The notes under the pieces were generated by a model. That model was not told the DNA's origin and ran no database searches. It was given only the letters and a program-made list of their open reading frames with translations. Positions 24,080 through 38,280 of a stretch of DNA of 64,000 bases are shown here, piece by piece. Made by a program: the position numbers and the translations under genes. The stretch is from Isoetes taiwanensis (taxonomy: Eukaryota > Streptophyta > Lycopodiopsida > Isoetales > Isoetaceae): positions 1,979,060-2,043,059 of the forward strand of contig JAJEKV010000058.1 of the NCBI GenBank assembly GCA_021234155.1, in the 5' to 3' direction. Positions within the stretch are counted from its first letter, which is position 1. The number at the start of each line of letters is the position of its first letter.

Positions 24080-25275
24080 ATACTATTAGAGTACAAGCAA
24101 CTGGTTATGTGGTGCATGACGCTATTCTTTATAAGAGGACTATGGAAGGTCTCTTATTAAGGTGTGTTGCTGGTCAGCAAACTCATGATTTGTTGCAGTA
24201 AGCACATGATTGTCAGGGGCATTTTGCAGCCAGAACAACAGCTAGAAAGATCCTTCATTGGGGATATTATTGGCCAACTCTTTACAAGGATACTAGAGAC
24301 TTTGTTAGCAAATGTGAGAAGCGTCAAAGGCCCAAGCAAGCAGGCCATAATAATATGCCATTCCATCCTATTTTGAGTGTTGGGCCATTTCATATGTGGG
24401 GATTGGATTACATTGGGTCTATCAATCCTCCATCTTCCAAAGGTCATAAGTATATTTTGGCAGCCACATGTCTGTTTACGAAGTGGGTAGAAGCAATTCG
24501 GCAAAGCATGATCTGAGAAAATACCACGGTAAGCTTTCTTTATCACAATTTGATTTTCGGTTTGGTGCTCCAACCATTTTTTTTTGTCGATCGGGGAACT
24601 CATTTCATGAGAAAAGTAGTAGCTCAGTTAACAGAAAAGATTGGTGTTCAATATGTGCAAGCTTCTGCTTATTATCCACAGGGAAATGGGCAAGCTGAGT
24701 CTACTAACAAAATTTTGAAAGTTATCTTGGCTAAAACGGTGAAGGATAATCAAAGAAATTGGCATGAAGCCTTGACTGGTGCCTTATGGAGTTTCAGGTG
24801 TATTTACAAGTTGGCCACGGGATTTACACCATTTGAATTGGTCTATGGAGTGCAAGCTGTAATGCCTATTCATTTGGACATTCTTTTGTGTTCATTTGTG
24901 GAGCTACCTTATTATGATAATTTAGGAGAAGTTCCAACTCCAAATCAAGTGCATAATAGGATGGATGATTTGCTGCAATTGCAAAAGATGAGACAAGAAG
25001 CAGCAGACTTCAATATGAGGCATAAACAAAAAGTAAAGCTTATCAAAGACAAGTTACAGGTTGTCAATCCATTTGAGAAAGGGCAATTGGTGTTGTGCAA
25101 GACCACTAAAAAGCATCTATCCAAATTTCAAAACCCATGGGAAGGCCCATTTCTGATTGATAAAGAGGTACCAGGTGGGTCTTTCTATTTGATGACTCCA
25201 GAAGGGGAGTTGTTGCCTAATCCCAGAAATGGCAAGGATCTCAGGCCTTATTTTGAAAGAGAAGTGCTATTCTAA
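24080..25275 (+). pseudogene. Integrase, Tat-like element
   Basis: The HHCC finger region (about 24165-24340) is frameshifted. The core starts with HMWGLDYIGSI (first Asp, about 24400). The 24550-25275 ORF gives the rest: VDRGTHF (second Asp), GNGQAESTNK (Glu), the segment WSFRCIYKLATGFTPFELVY and a C-terminal domain with KQKVKLIKDK and NPWEGPFLI. It ends at a stop without a chromodomain. The core residues D, D and E are all present although the frames are broken. Confidence 0.82.
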
Positions 25276-26125
25276 AGGGATTCAGATTTGGCATAGCTCC
25301 AATTCAGAGAATTTGTGGAGAACTTTTGGGTTACAACAGGTGTTTTTTTTTTCTGTAAAATAGATGGTGACAGTTCAATAATACTTCATCTATCCTATAT
25401 CAAGCGATGTATTTGGAGATCTGAATCCAACGAGCTATGGTGCAGGTCAAGCGAGTTAAAACTCAAGATATCAGCTTTCAAAGTTTGCCACAATTACAGA
25501 GGTTCTGTTTTGTCACTGTCATTTTGGACCAATTTGTTTTGTACTAGTCATTTGGATTTGAGGAGGGTAATTTTTTTTCTAAACATACATGTAAATGTGT
25601 CATTTAGGGACATGTCCCAAGGACCATATTAGTATATTTTGTTGTGGCTCTCCGCCACGGAGTGGCACATTTTCCCACTGTGTTCGCCACTGTTGGGGTG
25701 GTCACCACTCACCACACTCATCACCACAGTCACCACAGTCACCACTCACCATATTCACCACTATTGAGGTGGTATATGAGATTGTATACCATATATGGAG
25801 GGATATACGCACATGCACGCGTGGAGGAGATATGCATTGTGGTGTGCAGGAGCCATTATCATCACTGTGTTATCTGAGCAGAGATAGAAGAACAGAGGGA
25901 CGGTGTATTGAGAGAGAGTATTTTGCTTGATCTAAGTATGGAGATGATGAATCTTTATGTTGTGCATTGTATAGATCTGATACATTGAGCTTAGATTATT
26001 GGGTTTTTCATCCTTCTTGCAAGGTTAGAGTTTAGGCTCTAACAAGTTAATATTACCTTCTTCTTTGCAAATATCAGAGATGGTGAACCCCAACCACACT
26101 AGATAGATATCTAAATCTGCTGGCT
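25276..26125 (+). other. Non-coding, probable 3' part of the Tat-like element
   Basis: No coding domain. At about 25680-25770 it is rich in CACCACT and CACAGT words (CACCACAGTCACCACAGTC), which gives open frames rich in His and Ser that are probably not genes. No LTR start or polypurine tract could be fixed. Confidence 0.4.
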
Positions 26126-26128
26126 TTA

Positions 26129-26571
26129 CTACCACGAATTGGTGGCATTCAAGTCATTGGAAGGTTCATAAGCATCCATGCCTAGAAACTTTGGCCTATT
26201 GTTCTTAGGACCAACATAGTGTTTGTCAGAAGGAGGAGGAGCATAATGCTTACGAATGCTACTAACAGTGTCATCAACATCCTCAGCACCTGCTAAGGTC
26301 TTCCACCTAGTTTTAGGCAAACGCCCTTCTTTCAATTCATCTGAGGATGTGTCTATCTCCCCCAACAGGTTAATCACCTTCTTCCAATAAGCCACCAAGA
26401 CACGGTTGGTGTCATCAGGGTTGGTTTGCCAATGCTTTATATAGTCCTAAATTCCTTCCTTAGTCAATCCCAATTGTTTCACTTCTTTAGTAGGTTTTAG
26501 AGCTTTTGGTTGACCTGGAGATATCATAGGCTTGCCATTCTCATCTCTACGCCATCAGGGTAAATTTTAAC
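26129..26571 (-). pseudogene. Unrecognised broken gene
   Basis: On the minus strand an open frame begins at about 26570 (WRRDENGKPMISPGQPKALK), meets one TAG (about 26449) and continues through the 26398-26129 ORF: VAYWKKVINLLGEI, GRLPKTRWKTLAG, then RPKFLGMDAYEPSND. Codons before and after the TAG read as one well-composed protein, so the stop looks like a recent nonsense change. A further upstream piece (AVKIYPDGVEMR) is one frame off. I do not recognise the family. It could be a host gene exon or part of a transposon ORF. Confidence 0.4.
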
Positions 26572-27025
26572 GGCCCTAAATGTTTTTCTATTCAAATTAA
26601 GGTTGGCTAAACCTATGAAAAACAAAAGTTCTTAGATTTTTTTCTTGGCGAAATTTGATAAAATAAAGCCCTTTAGTTATCTTCCCACTTGGCTAAAATG
26701 TAAAATTTATATGACATGAAATTCTGATGTTGGCGAATTTTTCTTGTCCCCAGCTACAGTGCAACTATTTAACTTCAAACTTTGAGCACTGATTAGTACA
26801 TGAATGACATTGATTCGATATGCTTCTTTTACAAAATGATAATAAAAGTTGTTCAAAGTACAATTTATAAGGAACAAACAATATCGTTTGAGGAACATGC
26901 ATGTTTAAGTTGGGGTCAAATGCGTCCAAATGGTGAATTTAGTGATGAAGCCCTTTAGGGTCAACAATTGTAAGAAGAGATCACTACTATTTAAAGCTTA
27001 AAATGCGCATCATATAACATTCTTC
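26572..27025. other. No gene seen
   Basis: About 450 bp of AT-rich DNA between the broken gene and the LINE-T tail. A 63-codon minus ORF has no domain. Confidence 0.5.
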
Positions 27026-27780
27026 ATAGAATAGAATAGAATAGAATAGAATAGAATAGAATAGAATAGAATAGTTTTTTTAACGTCCACGGAGACCAAT
27101 AGGTCATGGGACCCATACAATGGGCTTGTACAATCATTACTACTAGGATTAAAAACCCACCCGAAAGGTTTTCAAGGGAAAAACCTTTGCGGTAATGATG
27201 ATACTAGACAAGCGGAGATAATGACTCCGAGGGGCGGTAATTCTTGCCGGCGTTTATCTAGAACCTCAAGTATGTATAACGCCAAGTCATGCACGGATGG
27301 TGCTCACGAAGTTGTGGAGGCGTGGAATGGAATGCTAATGTCAAAAAATGATTGGGACTATCTCAAAAAGCGGGGCAACTTCGAAGAGTATGGCTTTCAT
27401 CTTCAATAACACATGGCGGCAGCGGGCACATAGTCTAAACTTCGCGCGGCAATTCGCGGCCGCTCCCATCTACTGTCTCAATCAAGTAGCTTTGTGGGAC
27501 CCGTGCGAATTGATGCAATAGCTACAAGCTTGTTCCTGGACAATGAAGCAAGCAAATAAGCTTGGGGCCCTGGTGCCAAGGTGGGATTTATGTGTGCATG
27601 GTAATGACCAGTTTTCACTTGGGCCAAAGTAACTGCGTCCCATATCTTTTGAGAAAAACAACCATTGAAATATTGTTGCAAAAGCTCAGGATCAGAACTG
27701 GCAAGCATCAGGCAGTGCTCTGGTTGCACAGCCCAACGGGCAAACCATGTAGTGCAATGCTCTTTCCAAATACAAAACAA
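27026..27780 (-). mobile_element. LINE-T 3' end, 5'-truncated, about ten ATAGA units
   Basis: On the minus strand: ORF2 C-terminus from 27780 (WFARWAVQPEHCLMLA, then WDAVTLAQVKTGHYHAHINP and NKLVAIASIRTG), a zinc-finger region in broken frames, then the 3' UTR with GGTCTCCGTGGACG and an A-rich stretch. The tail on the plus strand is (ATAGA)n at 27026-27075, about ten units. The 3' 500 bp are nearly identical to the plus-strand copy at 18.6-19.1 kb. Confidence 0.83.
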
Positions 27781-28593
27781 CTAAACAACTTATAGATACA
27801 AATTCAAAATATGATTGAGGTAGCTAATGGCAATTCCTAAATGAAAGAGGTCCCTGAATAGAATTGACATGGCTATTTGAATTGACTTGGGTTCCCCTAA
27901 TCAACTTTAGAAAAGGCGATTTAGTACACCATGCAGGAAACAATCCCGGCTAAACTCTAAGCGTTCAGAATTTACCCCCTTTTGGAGTGGCTAAATTATT
28001 CTTTTTCTAAAAGAATTGCCTTTATAAATTTTAGCCATGAAATTTGACTAAAGGTCTAAAAAATTGCCATTTGGCGAATTTTAGCCACTCTTTATTACCC
28101 TGCTACGCCATATTTCCTCCCCTCCTCTCCACTCCTCCTCTGAAGGTCTCATCTTCCATTAGAAGATTGGAATCCCATTTCTCACCCAAAAAGTGAACTG
28201 CAGAGGCCTGGGCAAACTTTTTTCATCAATACAAAAATATTATAACAAAATAAAAGCAAAGGCATGACTATAACCCCAGTGAATAAAATGATTCAACTGA
28301 GCACAACCACCTGTTTATGCGAAATGATTCTAAAAGTAAACTTCTCAAATCAATACCATTTTCTTAACATAGAACAATTATAAGCCATAAATTTTTATTC
28401 TGTGTCCACTGAAGAAGAATTTCAATTACAGGACTGTGATCCTATACGCAATAGAAATGCGATCGTATAGGTGAGAGTTTGCAGAACAAAAAAGTGATGA
28501 GATAATGCTGACAGCAATAATGATGACGACATTGATGATGACATAAGTTATTAGCTAATGCTATAACTAGGCCAATTCATGCTTCATAAAGAT
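27781..28593. other. No gene seen
   Basis: About 800 bp of AT-rich intergenic DNA downstream of the terpene synthase gene, with a CT-rich stretch at about 28110-28140. It should include the 3' UTR of that gene. Confidence 0.5.
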
Positions 28594-29841
28594 CTAAATC
28601 TCATTATCTAACGTGGACCACTCCATATGCTCACCCCAAGAGGGTATTATTGTGATAGTAGTCTTGTCACCCAAAGTTGAAGGTTGAAAAGATATACTTG
28701 CAGTCTTGTATCGACTAGTTTCATAGGACCAATGGAAGTAACCCGATGCCAGATATTCACAACAATGCAGGAATTCCAAAAGTCTTGCATCTTTTATCGA
28801 ACTAATCATTTCGTTTAACAAATATCTGCACTTGAGTTCTTCCTCCTCAACCATTCTACATACTTCCTTTACAGCCTCTCTTAGGCTGCAACCCCTCTCT
28901 ATCATTATAATAGATGGTGTATTCATAACATCTCCAATTTCTCTCTCCTTGCAAAATGAGAAGAGGTCATTGCAGAAAGACTGATAAAGGCTAAGATGGT
29001 GACAAAATTGTTGAAAAGCGACACCTTCCCAAACTTGGTCACTTATTTCAACTCCCATCACAAATTCCAAGGAGGCCAGAAAAACACATACACCGGTGGT
29101 CCTCTTGCGCACATCAAGAAAGGAATCCAAAGTCAATGTTTTTGGTAGACCACGAAGAGTGAACTCATCAGCAATTGCAATTAATAAGTTCTTGATAGAC
29201 GAAGCTATGTGGCCATGGTTAGACGAATGAGAGCATACTCCTTTCCAAAAATCAGAGAATACTTGTAAGCACTGAACTTCTGATCCTCCACCGATATCAT
29301 CTAAACTCAAACCTCCCTCCATTATTTGCAAATGTTGATCTAGAAGCTTTTGATAGCAATGCGCATCATATAAAGACTCCTCACCATCCACTATGATGTC
29401 AAGTAACCAACCCCACAAACACCCCATGGCACAAATGTGCACTCTCTTTGCATCACTCATTGGAAAGAGATTGCAAGTGAGTAATGTACTTTTGGCAGCC
29501 AAGAGATGGTTGATAGAGACACCATCATGGATAAATAGATTATGTGCATATTGCTCCATATTCTTGATGATGTCATTAGAACACGGATGACATACCTTAG
29601 GATTATTGCATGACACTTGCAATAGATCCATCTCAGAATCCTCAAAAAATGCAACACATGAAGGATTGCGGGATCTAGAGCAACTAACTTGATGTGCATT
29701 CTTCCACATTGTAGAGATTGCAATTCTGTTCATGCATATTTCTATTGCAAGTTCACTTCGTATTGCTGCCCTGATGGGTCTATGCAAAATATGCTTCCTT
29801 GCTACCCCATAGCATTGTTGGCATGCCAAATTTGAGAGCAT
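28594..29841 (-). CDS. Microbial-type terpene synthase-like protein (MTPSL)
   Basis: A 415-codon uninterrupted ORF. Class I terpene synthases ionise prenyl diphosphates with bound Mg2+ and cyclise them. Family signs in order: the W..DxxxD segment at residues 145-152 (WLLDIIVD) in place of the usual DDxxD, so the second Asp is Ile; the diphosphate-sensing Arg segment FLDVRKRTTG (about 241-250); the NSE metal box NDLFSFCKE (291-299, complete); and the C-terminal W...RY pair (WSYETSRY, 371-378). Length and motif spacing fit the microbial-type terpene synthase-like family of non-seed plants, not the longer typical plant TPS. No plastid transit peptide is obvious, so cytosolic sesquiterpene chemistry is possible but unproven. 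A TAA lies just upstream in frame, so 29841 is the first ATG. The gene lies divergent to the beta-glucosidase. Confidence 0.85.
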   Translation of the reverse strand: MLSNLACQQCYGVARKHILHRPIRAAIRSELAIEICMNRIAISTMWKNAHQVSCSRSRNPSCVAFFEDSEMDLLQVSCNNPKVCHPCSNDIIKNMEQYAHNLFIHDGVSINHLLAAKSTLLTCNLFPMSDAKRVHICAMGCLWGWLLDIIVDGEESLYDAHCYQKLLDQHLQIMEGGLSLDDIGGGSEVQCLQVFSDFWKGVCSHSSNHGHIASSIKNLLIAIADEFTLRGLPKTLTLDSFLDVRKRTTGVCVFLASLEFVMGVEISDQVWEGVAFQQFCHHLSLYQSFCNDLFSFCKEREIGDVMNTPSIIMIERGCSLREAVKEVCRMVEEEELKCRYLLNEMISSIKDARLLEFLHCCEYLASGYFHWSYETSRYKTASISFQPSTLGDKTTITIIPSWGEHMEWSTLDNEI

Positions 29842-30184
29842 CGTTCCTTATGTTTGCTCTCCACACAATGTAGATTTATATTATTCATCCACCAATATGA
29901 GAGCTTAATTGTAGCAAACCATAGACTATTTTAATATAAAAACACATTAGGTATGTATAACACTTTTTATAAACATTTAATGTCTACAAGTTTATGAACT
30001 GTTCCATCGGGGATTGTCTAGCTAGACTCCATGTTATGCTTTAAAGTGTAATAATGGCATATAACATCATTTACCAACTTTGGGTCCATATCTTTGGGTC
30101 CATATTTATGATTCCACATGTATATAGTAACATGTTTTGTCCTTTCGTGTATATACCAGATATGTTTTGTCCTTCCTTGGATTT

Positions 30185-30246
30185 GGATTTGAACCCTTTA
30201 CCTTTCACATAAAAGCAACTTACATTACATTCTGCCTCTTAGTCTA
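30185..30246 (-). repeat. Possible tRNA-derived SINE head
   Basis: On the minus strand TAGACTAAGAGG is followed about 39 nt later by GGTTCAAATCC. The second matches the pol III B box; the first is an imperfect A box, and the spacing is tRNA-like. No tail or target duplication was identified, so this may be chance. Confidence 0.2.
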
Positions 30247-30844
30247 ATCGAGTGGTAGTGATTGATTTAAGGAATGTTTAGTTGTTTAGCAAATTTTGCA
30301 TTCAATATTTCTAGGCATTTACCCAATATTCTACACATTTACTCCACATTCTGCCCACAAAATGTAATGTAAGTGTTTTTCAAGTAACAAAAATGCTTGT
30401 ATACAAACAATATGTGTCTTTACCAACATTTGGTATCTACATATTGCTATGTTTCTCTAAAGTTTTATTTTAAAGGCATGACCTTAGCAGGCCATGTTAT
30501 GTTTTCTCCACCATGTGGCACTATATACCACCAAGTGCCTCTATATTACAATATCTTATTTAAACCTATATAATAAGCATATATAATTGATATTGTCCAA
30601 TAGGGACGCTCATGTGGCATCAAGTCATCTTATGCCATCAGTCTCTTACACCATACCATGTCAGGATTGGCAGTGGTTTGTCTAGTGCAATCAATATTAA
30701 ACTATTCAAATGGGAACATTATTGGTTCAGTGCCAAAACTTTAAAGCGGAAATATTGAATGGGCTTTTTTGCTTTTCTACCTGCCAAAATTTTAAGCCCA
30801 ACTACTGAAACAGGGACCACAACCTCTAATTGTATAGTGTTTGA

Positions 30845-30850
30845 CACGTG
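30845..30850. promoter_or_regulatory. G-box (CACGTG) upstream of beta-glucosidase
   Basis: CACGTG within GACACGTGGAC, about 78 bp before the ATG. ACACGTGG is the core bound by plant bZIP and bHLH factors and a typical abscisic-acid response core. Its position close to the start makes a regulatory role plausible, but it is untested. Confidence 0.45.
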
Positions 30851-30927
30851 GACGACCAAGATCTAAAATGTTCAGAGTTTAAGATAATGCAAAAAGAGAG
30901 AGCTGAGTATTGAGGAAGAAGAACGGG

Positions 30928-34613
<3,686 letters not shown>

Positions 34614-34670
34614 TAGAAATATGTATTTGAAGCCGAACAAGTTATCCTCATTGACATTTTAATCAGTTCT

Positions 34671-34713
34671 TCGTGGACGATAAAAACCATTCTATTTTAT
34701 TCTATTCTTATTT
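34671..34713 (+). mobile_element. LINE-T 3' end only, about 43 bp
   Basis: CGTGGACGATAAAAACCATT followed by TATTC-type units, the 3' end of LINE-T with almost nothing upstream. It sits 58 bp behind the beta-glucosidase stop codon, so it probably falls in the 3' UTR or just after it. Confidence 0.7.
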
Positions 34714-35998
34714 AATTTGTGATTATTTTCATATTGCTCGTCCAAAAAAATTTATTATATCAGGCCAACTAACATTTCGTACAAATCTTGATCCAGCAAC
34801 TATAACTATGTGCATAGTAGATGTTTGAATGCTTATGTAATAGTTTCTAAAAAGAACTCGCTTATGCATGTTAAAAATTATTAAAGCATATGTCATGTTT
34901 GCGAGTTTGGAGTTGTATATTTGGATTTGTATGATGTAGATTCAGAACATGCATGTTATCATTGAAATTGTTGCCAATCAAAGTATTTGATGATTTTATG
35001 GTATTGTGTGTCATTCAACTATTTCTATATTGAAAAAGAAAAGAAATAAAAACTGAAACTTTTTGTTTTGATGTGTTATGGGAGATGTTGTTTTTTTAGT
35101 TTGAAAAAGAAATAAAAATTCAAAGAACATTGTCAAGTTCATAAATAACATATAAACCATCAAATAGCACAAATCGCATAACACATCACAACAAAAGTTC
35201 CATTTTTTTTCGATAAAATCTTCATAAAAGCTTACTGCACTACAATGATACAGGATAAAAGAAATGACTAGAATGATCAGCTAGACAAACAGTATAATTT
35301 GTTATTGTGCAAATCATATATTAATCAAATGTGAAACCCTATCAAATTCGTACAGAAATTTGTTGTTTTGTTCCAAAAAACTTAATCAAATATGAGCATA
35401 TGATACATCATCAGAAAGATCCCAAAGAGAGCTTTTCAATGCAATAAAAAACACATAAAATGAAGTCTGGATTCAAAAGTTATGATAAAAAGCATACTAC
35501 CATCAAACCTGCACTTTATAAAAAGGTATCCAGAATGAAGACTACTAAAAACAGGTATCTATCTTGATAGATCTAGGTCAAATTATATGTCAACAGAAAG
35601 CTCTCTATATAAGTTTCCAATAGCCCAAGATCATCTGAATCTGACCTCCGTAGCTCAAGTTATAAGCAAGGAAACAATTTTGACATTCTCTCTCTAGTGC
35701 TTCTCTTTTTTATCTATTTTTAGTGACTTAGATATTACATACAATGATCTGTTTGGTAAAAGAAGAACCTCTCATAAAAATCTTATTTTTTATTAAATTT
35801 TTTTTTCCAACCAAAAATTTATAAAAAAACATTTGCAAACATAATCATTGGCATAATGCCTATTGTATTGTATGCAAGATGAAAAGAATCCCAGAGAAAA
35901 AAATGAAACTGCACAACATTAGAGTACTACACTGATGAACAAACATGAGGAACAAAAATATTTCAAAATATAGGGGCATGCCATGCGACAAAACCTAA
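34714..35998. other. No gene seen
   Basis: About 1.3 kb of AT-rich intergenic DNA downstream of the beta-glucosidase gene, with several T and A runs. No open frame of note. Confidence 0.55.
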
Positions 35999-36440
35999 AT
36001 AGAATAGAATAGAGTTTTTATCGTCCATGGAGACCAATTGGCCTATGGGACCCAAACAGGAGGGGCATCAAGTGTATTACTGTCCCGGTTAACCTCCCCT
36101 CCCTCCCCCCCCCTCCCCCCCGCCCCGAGGGGTTGTTTGGGGAAAAAATTGTGACAGAAATAGATTTGTTGTCAAACTGTACAAATACAAATACAAATAT
36201 ATATCATGGAGGAAAGAAATATGTACACATATCAGGCAAGTGGCCGAGGGCCAAGCTGATCTTAGCGATTCATGATCTCTTGAAGGTATGATCCCAACCT
36301 CTGTACCGAGCTCGTGCTCAGCATCTCATCGGTGGCGGAGACGGACCCAAAATTTTAGCATAGCATATCCGAATGTCGTCATATGCCAGACAACTCTGAA
36401 AGGTGTGGCATTCGTCTTCCACATCTCCATATGTAGCATA
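35999..36440 (-). mobile_element. LINE-T 3' end, short copy
   Basis: Starts on the plus strand with (TAGAA)n at about 35999-36013, then TTTTTATCGTCCATGGAGACC (the 3' core with one change). The UTR holds a C-rich block (about 36100-36125). Reading the minus strand, the zinc-finger region appears at about 36430-36380 (VEDECHTFQSC). It is strongly diverged from the copies at 18.6 and 27 kb. Confidence 0.65.
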
Positions 36441-36583
36441 ATAACAGGGGGTTTTCTTTGTGTTTTTGTACGCTTTTCACTAAGGTTTTCCTATGATTTC
36501 GTGATGTATTCAAATGGATGTACTAATGCGTACATCTAGAGTGCACCATTTCTGAGCCATTGATTTTAGCTTTTTTTTTTTTC

Positions 36584-36820
36584 AATGGTCAACAACCAAT
36601 GGCTCACAACAAAAGCCCTTTTTTTGTGTGTGTGGTGCATAATGGTCAACAACCAATGGCTCACAACAAAAGCCCTTTTTTTATGCGTGTGGTGCATAAT
36701 GGTCAACAACCAATGGCTCACAACAAAAACTTTTTTTTTTTTGTGCGTGTGGCATATAATGGTCAACAACCAATGGCTCACAACAAAAGCCCTTTTTTTG
36801 TGTGCGTGGTGCATAATGGG
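36584..36820. repeat. 57-bp minisatellite, four units
   Basis: Units start at 36584, 36641, 36698, 36758 and a partial one at 36814. Each has AATGGTCAACAACCAATGG, then CTCACAACAAAAGCCC, a T run and a GTGTGTGGTGCAT-like end. Unit lengths are 57, 57, 60 and 56 bp; the differences are in the T run. The lengths keep several frames open on both strands, giving repeat ORFs (for example NGQQPMAHNKSPFF on plus) that are probably not genes. Confidence 0.85.
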
Positions 36821-36886
36821 CACATGAAGGGCTTGAAGGGCGCATGTAGTGCAGTTTCTCCGCCGGCAACACATTTCTTATCATAA

Positions 36887-37534
36887 CTTTTGATCGAGGC
36901 TGCTTTTCAGATGATTTTTATTGCGTTGGAAAGCTCTCTCCGAGATCTTTTTGATAATGTATGATATGGATATGTTTGGTTAAGTTATCTATGCTAAAAC
37001 AGCAAATTTTCGGCCGGGTTTGGTAGGCTTTCACATCCTACCAGCTGATTAATACAGGATTGCGCTATTGGATATTGTTTTATGGCTCATTCGAATGAAG
37101 CTTGCAAAAATTACCATGCATTTTTAGATTTTGAGGCAGTTATTAAGCAAATTCCAAGGCTTCTAGATCCTTGTGCTAACAAGCGTAAAAAGTTTCCACT
37201 TTAGTTTCTCACTACAAGAATCCATGGAGGCCAAAGGTGGCTTTGTTAAATTCAGGTTGAAAAATGTTTGTGTATGGGTGTTGCAAACTTTATGACTTTC
37301 AGAATAATGGGATCAATCTGCTCTATCTTTATGGTAACTTTTACTTATGTTCTATTTGTTTTATTGTGATGAAATTTAAAAGCTACAGGTGATGAAAGCC
37401 TCAAATGAATTCTAGTTTTTTTCTGGTTTGAATTCTAAAATTTTTGTCTTTGGGGTGGGGGAGGGGTGGCGTCCCTAAGGCCCCCGAAGGGGCAAAAAAT
37501 TTTTTTGCAACACAAACCATTAACATCCAACATA
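36887..37534. other. No gene seen
   Basis: About 650 bp without a recognisable gene. A G-rich block lies at about 37452-37490 (GGGGTGGGGGAGGGGTGG). Confidence 0.5.
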
Positions 37535-37625
37535 TAAAAATTAAATCCCCCAACACATAACAACCAACACATAACAACCATTGACATTAACAACCAACAC
37601 ATAACTACCATTGACATTAATTAAC
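37535..37625. repeat. Short ACACATAAC / CCATTGACATTAA repeats
   Basis: The words CAACACATAACAACC and CCATTGACATTAA recur three and two times within 90 bp. It looks like a small, imperfect tandem array. Confidence 0.55.
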
Positions 37626-37899
37626 ACAACCATTGGGTCCAACACATTTAAATTAAAATCCCCCTTAAACCCCCTTTGGTTTGGGTGCATATTCACCGGG
37701 GGTGACTCGGCAACGAGAGTCGTTGGATAGGTATATTCACCCTTATTCCTTAATCTACACCGTATATAAAGTTCCTCGTTTGTGGGGTATGCAAGTACAA
37801 AATTTGCTATACTGTATAACAAGATTCACAAAATACTATAAGATTTCAAGCGGAATACTATATGGTGTTGATTTCGTACGTGCAAAATACAATTATGAG
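37626..37899. other. No gene seen
   Basis: Short spacer of unassigned sequence before the next LINE fragment. Confidence 0.45.
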
Positions 37900-38280
37900 G
37901 GCTCTCGCTGCCCTACAACCTGACAGCATTGACAAAGCCTCTCCTAACACGGCTCCCCAATCCATCTCCCTGTCTCAATCCAGAGATGGTGTGCACTTGT
38001 GCGGATAGAGGCAATGAATATGCGCTTTTGCATGGATAGATGAGTGCGCAAGTAGCATTTATGGGGCCGCCCCAACATTGATAATGTGCTATCTTGACTG
38101 TTCAAGGGTGCTCACATCCCATAGCTTGCTGAGGAAGCATGTGTCAAGGTACTATCTGAGACTGTGATGATCTGCCTCCGTTTGTACTCTGATGCACCTA
38201 TGCTCCTGCATATTCCATTTGGCCAGCCACTGAGCTCTCTTTTCCCGTCAACAGGCTTTTAGGCGGCACACATACCATGC
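37900..38280 (-). mobile_element. LINE-T fragment without tail
   Basis: Minus-strand sequence resembling the ORF2 C-terminal region of the next copy (compare 38750-39080): shared plus-strand words include CGGCTC..AATCCATCTCCCTGTCTCAATC and the sequence around GCACATTCCAT. Frames are broken. It lies beside, and outside, the complete 3' end at 38.34 kb, so it is a separate piece. Confidence 0.6.

Larger units (their letters stand above)
22514..25275 (+). mobile_element. Ty3/gypsy element, Tat/Athila-like, pol only
   Basis: RT, RNase H and integrase in gypsy order, but of a lineage distinct from the chromoviruses: no chromodomain follows integrase, and integrase carries FTPFELVYGVQAVMP. The sequence is AT-richer than copies 1 and 2. 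Gag, protease and both LTRs are not recognised. Pol is split by at least four frameshifts. Confidence 0.8.
29842..30927. promoter_or_regulatory. Shared divergent intergenic region, terpene synthase / beta-glucosidase
   Basis: About 1.09 kb between two divergent start codons, so it must hold both promoters and 5' UTRs. It is AT-rich. A G-box lies near the beta-glucosidase start. Repeated ACATTTA/CATTCTGC words occur around 30300-30365. No LTR or LINE is recognised here. A tRNA-like pair of boxes is listed separately. Confidence 0.55.

Noticed and set aside
22514-25275. Endogenous pararetrovirus
   Set aside because: An integrase with D, D and E follows RNase H, there is no movement or coat protein domain, and the order is that of Ty3/gypsy retrotransposons.
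25595-25930. His-rich ORFs
   Set aside because: They result from CACCACT and CACAGT repeats in several overlapping frames.
36584-36820. CRISPR-like repeat and spacer pattern
   Set aside because: The repeats are directly tandem without unique spacers, in a plant nuclear context.
36560-36886. Repeat protein ORF (NGQQPMAHNKSPFF units)
   Set aside because: It is the translation of a 57-bp minisatellite that is open in other frames and on the other strand too; there is no start context or conserved domain.
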